23,834 bases of DNA, taken from positions 1 to 23,834 of IMG/VR virus record IMGVR_UViG_3300010354_000659; one strand, written 5' to 3'. Position numbers and translations under genes: made by a program. The stretch comes from a virus. The notes under the pieces were generated by a model that was not told the DNA's origin, ran no database searches, and saw only the letters and a program-made list of their open reading frames with translations. Numbering within the stretch: the first letter of the stretch is position 1; each line of letters opens with the position of its first letter. This document shows positions 22,256 to 23,834 of the stretch, one piece after another.

Positions 22256-23533
22256 ATGTTTTCCCAGACTGGGCAGGATCGACCGATCCCGGCGGCAATC
22301 GACGGGCGACCGTGGACGGTCCACCGGATCGACGCCGGCGGCGGAACGGACGTGAAGCGCGCCGTGATGCAAGTCGAGACGTCCGACACGCCGACGGCGC
22401 GATTGATTCGAATTCACGAACTGGCGCACGCTCGCGCGACGCCGCGCGTGAGCCCGGACGACGAGGCTCGCAAGGCCGGCGTGTCGCTCGAAGCGCTGCA
22501 GTGGTCGGAAGACGCGAGGATCGGCGCGTTCGGCGCTGCGCACGCTCTGTGGCCGGAAGACGCGATGGTCGACGCGGACTGCGACCGACTCGTGTCGGCG
22601 CGGAAGAGCGATGAACGCGCGCTCGCCGGCGCTCTGCTCGCGTGTTCGGACATGCCGGAGCCGATCGTGGACCGACTGTGTGCCGCGATGGAGCGGGCAG
22701 GGGTTCCGCGATCGTGGATCGGCGCCGCCCGCGACACGGTTTCCGACATGGTCGAGGCGGCATGGTGCGGCGCTGCGCCGCGCCGCGGTCGCGCGGGGCG
22801 CGGCGGGGGCCGTCGCCGGATGGTCGCGCAATCGATCGAGAGGTACGCGGGGGAGCACGACGGATTCCGGCGCTTCACCCTGCCGCTCGCGCGGCTGTTC
22901 GACGCTGCGTTCCCGCCGGGGGGCGGCGCGCCGCGCGGCGGAAGGACACTCCCGCCGGAGGCGCTCCGCCGAATCCGCTCGTGGCCGAAACTGCTCGACA
23001 TCCGCGAGCCCGCGCGGACCGAAACGGTTCGGCGCCGGCGGGCTCCGGCGCGCCGCTGGTCGGACTGCGGCGCGGTGCCGCTGGGTTGGCACAGACTGCC
23101 GTCGGACGGGACCGTTTTCGGGACGCGCCGCCGCGCTCGAGGCGGGACGATTCTGTGCGACGCGAGCGGGTCGATGGAGTATTCCGACGACGACCTCCGG
23201 CGCATCATGACGATCGCGCCGGCCGCGACGGTGGCTTTCTATTCCGGCTCGGCGGATGGCGGGCATCTAGTGGTGGCGGTCCGCGACGGTCGCGCCGCGA
23301 GCCTGCGGAGCGTGCGCGACGGGCTGGCGGGGTTGGGCGGCAACTGCGTCGACCTCCCGGCGCTTCAGTGGCTCGCGCGACAGCCGGCGCCGCGCTTCTG
23401 GGTGACCGATGAGGAGGTTGGGTGCTCATCGACTGTCGGTTTCGGGCGGGGCTCGCTCTCGTGGCAGGAATGCCGCACGGCGGCGACCGCGGCCGGGGTC
23501 ACGATCGTCGAGACGATCGACCGGATTCGGTGA
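22256..23533 (+). CDS. VWA-domain protein with HELAH metallopeptidase motif (DUF2201/CobT-like)
   Basis: ATG 22256 follows AGGAGG by eight bases and gives 425 residues. Near the N-terminus RLIRIHELAHA supplies a zinc-peptidase HExxH (His54, Glu55, His58). WSEDARI (Glu85-Asp86) could give the third ligand. A middle region (residues about 165-275) is Arg-rich and poorly conserved in appearance. The C-terminal third is a VWA-like domain: TILCDASGSM gives the MIDAS DxSxS (Asp302, Ser304, Ser306), LGGNCVDLPAL the central position and FWVTDEE (Asp385) the final acid. This two-part design resembles DUF2201/CobT-type partners of MoxR/CobS ATPases. The product is probably cytoplasmic: no signal peptide or membrane segment is seen. 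The target is unknown. Confidence 0.8.
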   Translation: MFSQTGQDRPIPAAIDGRPWTVHRIDAGGGTDVKRAVMQVETSDTPTARLIRIHELAHARATPRVSPDDEARKAGVSLEALQWSEDARIGAFGAAHALWPEDAMVDADCDRLVSARKSDERALAGALLACSDMPEPIVDRLCAAMERAGVPRSWIGAARDTVSDMVEAAWCGAAPRRGRAGRGGGRRRMVAQSIERYAGEHDGFRRFTLPLARLFDAAFPPGGGAPRGGRTLPPEALRRIRSWPKLLDIREPARTETVRRRRAPARRWSDCGAVPLGWHRLPSDGTVFGTRRRARGGTILCDASGSMEYSDDDLRRIMTIAPAATVAFYSGSADGGHLVVAVRDGRAASLRSVRDGLAGLGGNCVDLPALQWLARQPAPRFWVTDEEVGCSSTVGFGRGSLSWQECRTAATAAGVTIVETIDRIR

Positions 23534-23558
23534 CGACGCGGGGACGTTGACCGACACG

Positions 23559-23591
23559 CCGGCCGGCGCTCGAGAGGGCGCCGGCCGGTTT
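23559..23591 (+). terminator. Intrinsic terminator of the ATPase/VWA operon
   Basis: CCGGCCGGCGC (23559-23569) pairs perfectly with GCGCCGGCCGG (23578-23588) as an 11-bp stem with an 8-base loop, followed directly by TTT. It lies 25 bases after the VWA stop. The short T-tract is compensated by the strong stem. The loop contains CTCGAG-like bases (tcgagagg), recalling the array unit. Confidence 0.7.
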
Positions 23592-23609
23592 CGTGCGCGG
23601 ACCGCGCTC

Positions 23610-23834
23610 GCCCTGGTCGACGTCGGCGGCCTCGAGGGCCGGCGCCCCAGGTCGACGCCGGCGGCCTCGAGGGCCGGCGCCCCAGGTCGACGCCGGCGGC
23701 CTCGAGGGCCGGCGCCCTGGTCGACGTCGGCGGGCTCGAGGGCCGGCGCCCTGGTCGACGTCGGCGGGCTCGAGGGCCGGCGCCCTGGTCGACGTCGGCG
23801 GGCTCGAGGGCCGGCGCCCTGGTCGACGCCGGCG
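23610..23834. repeat. 34/35-bp tandem repeat array 2, runs off the right edge
   Basis: A partial unit (about 23610-23630) is followed by units starting at 23631, 23666, 23701, 23735, 23769 and 23803, the last cut by the window edge. The first two are 35 bp (an extra c in the ccccagg segment); the next three are 34 bp and identical to units in array 1. Together the two arrays bracket the ATPase/VWA operon in the same orientation. The stretch from 23534 otherwise holds only the terminator. Confidence 0.95.

Noticed and set aside
1-23834. tRNA or rRNA genes
   Set aside because: No cloverleaf or conserved rRNA sequence was noticed on either strand by eye. A tRNA-specific search was not possible.

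Overview
The window looks like the late structural-gene block of a tailed double-stranded DNA phage or prophage with a long non-contractile tail (HK97-like, siphovirus type). A compositionally different two-gene cassette follows on the opposite strand. Signs of a phage are a P27-type small terminase, an HK97-type large terminase, portal, prohead protease, HK97-fold capsid, connector and adaptor proteins, a lambda G/GT-like frameshifted chaperone pair and a 1455-residue tape measure, all in canonical order on the minus strand. Shine-Dalgarno sites (AGGAG type) point to a bacterial host. No integrase, repressor, lysis or replication gene is visible, so prophage and free phage cannot be told apart. 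The high G+C, the Ser-rich tail proteins and the style of several hypothetical proteins suggest a planctomycete host, but this is only inference.

Reading in the direction of transcription (right to left), the block runs: small terminase (20565-20080), large terminase, portal, a large multidomain prohead protease, major capsid protein, a likely capsid-surface protein, a GT-A-like glycosyltransferase, and a chain of short overlapping connector genes (12249-9395). The connector chain includes a phiE125 gp8-like connector, two related beta-rich proteins, a head-tail adaptor and an HK97 gp10-like protein. Next come a tail terminator candidate, three tandem paralogous tail proteins, a chaperone pair joined by a GGGAAAC slippery heptamer, the tape measure, and distal tail proteins ending in Ser-rich repeats that run off the left edge. 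Many genes are joined by ATGA, GTGA or TGATG overlaps, so translation is probably coupled.

From about 20566 to 21429 there is no convincing gene. This stretch holds a C/G-run hairpin region and twelve tandem copies of a roughly 34-bp unit, followed by a sigma70-like promoter facing right. Two plus-strand genes follow, a MoxR/CobS-like AAA+ ATPase (21430-22140) and a protein with an HELAH metallopeptidase motif plus a VWA MIDAS motif (22256-23533). Both have AGGAGG ribosome sites and look richer in G+C than the phage genes. A strong hairpin with TTT closes this operon. A second array of the same 34/35-bp unit then begins and runs off the right edge. This repeat-bracketed ATPase/VWA-peptidase cassette is the least ordinary part of the window.
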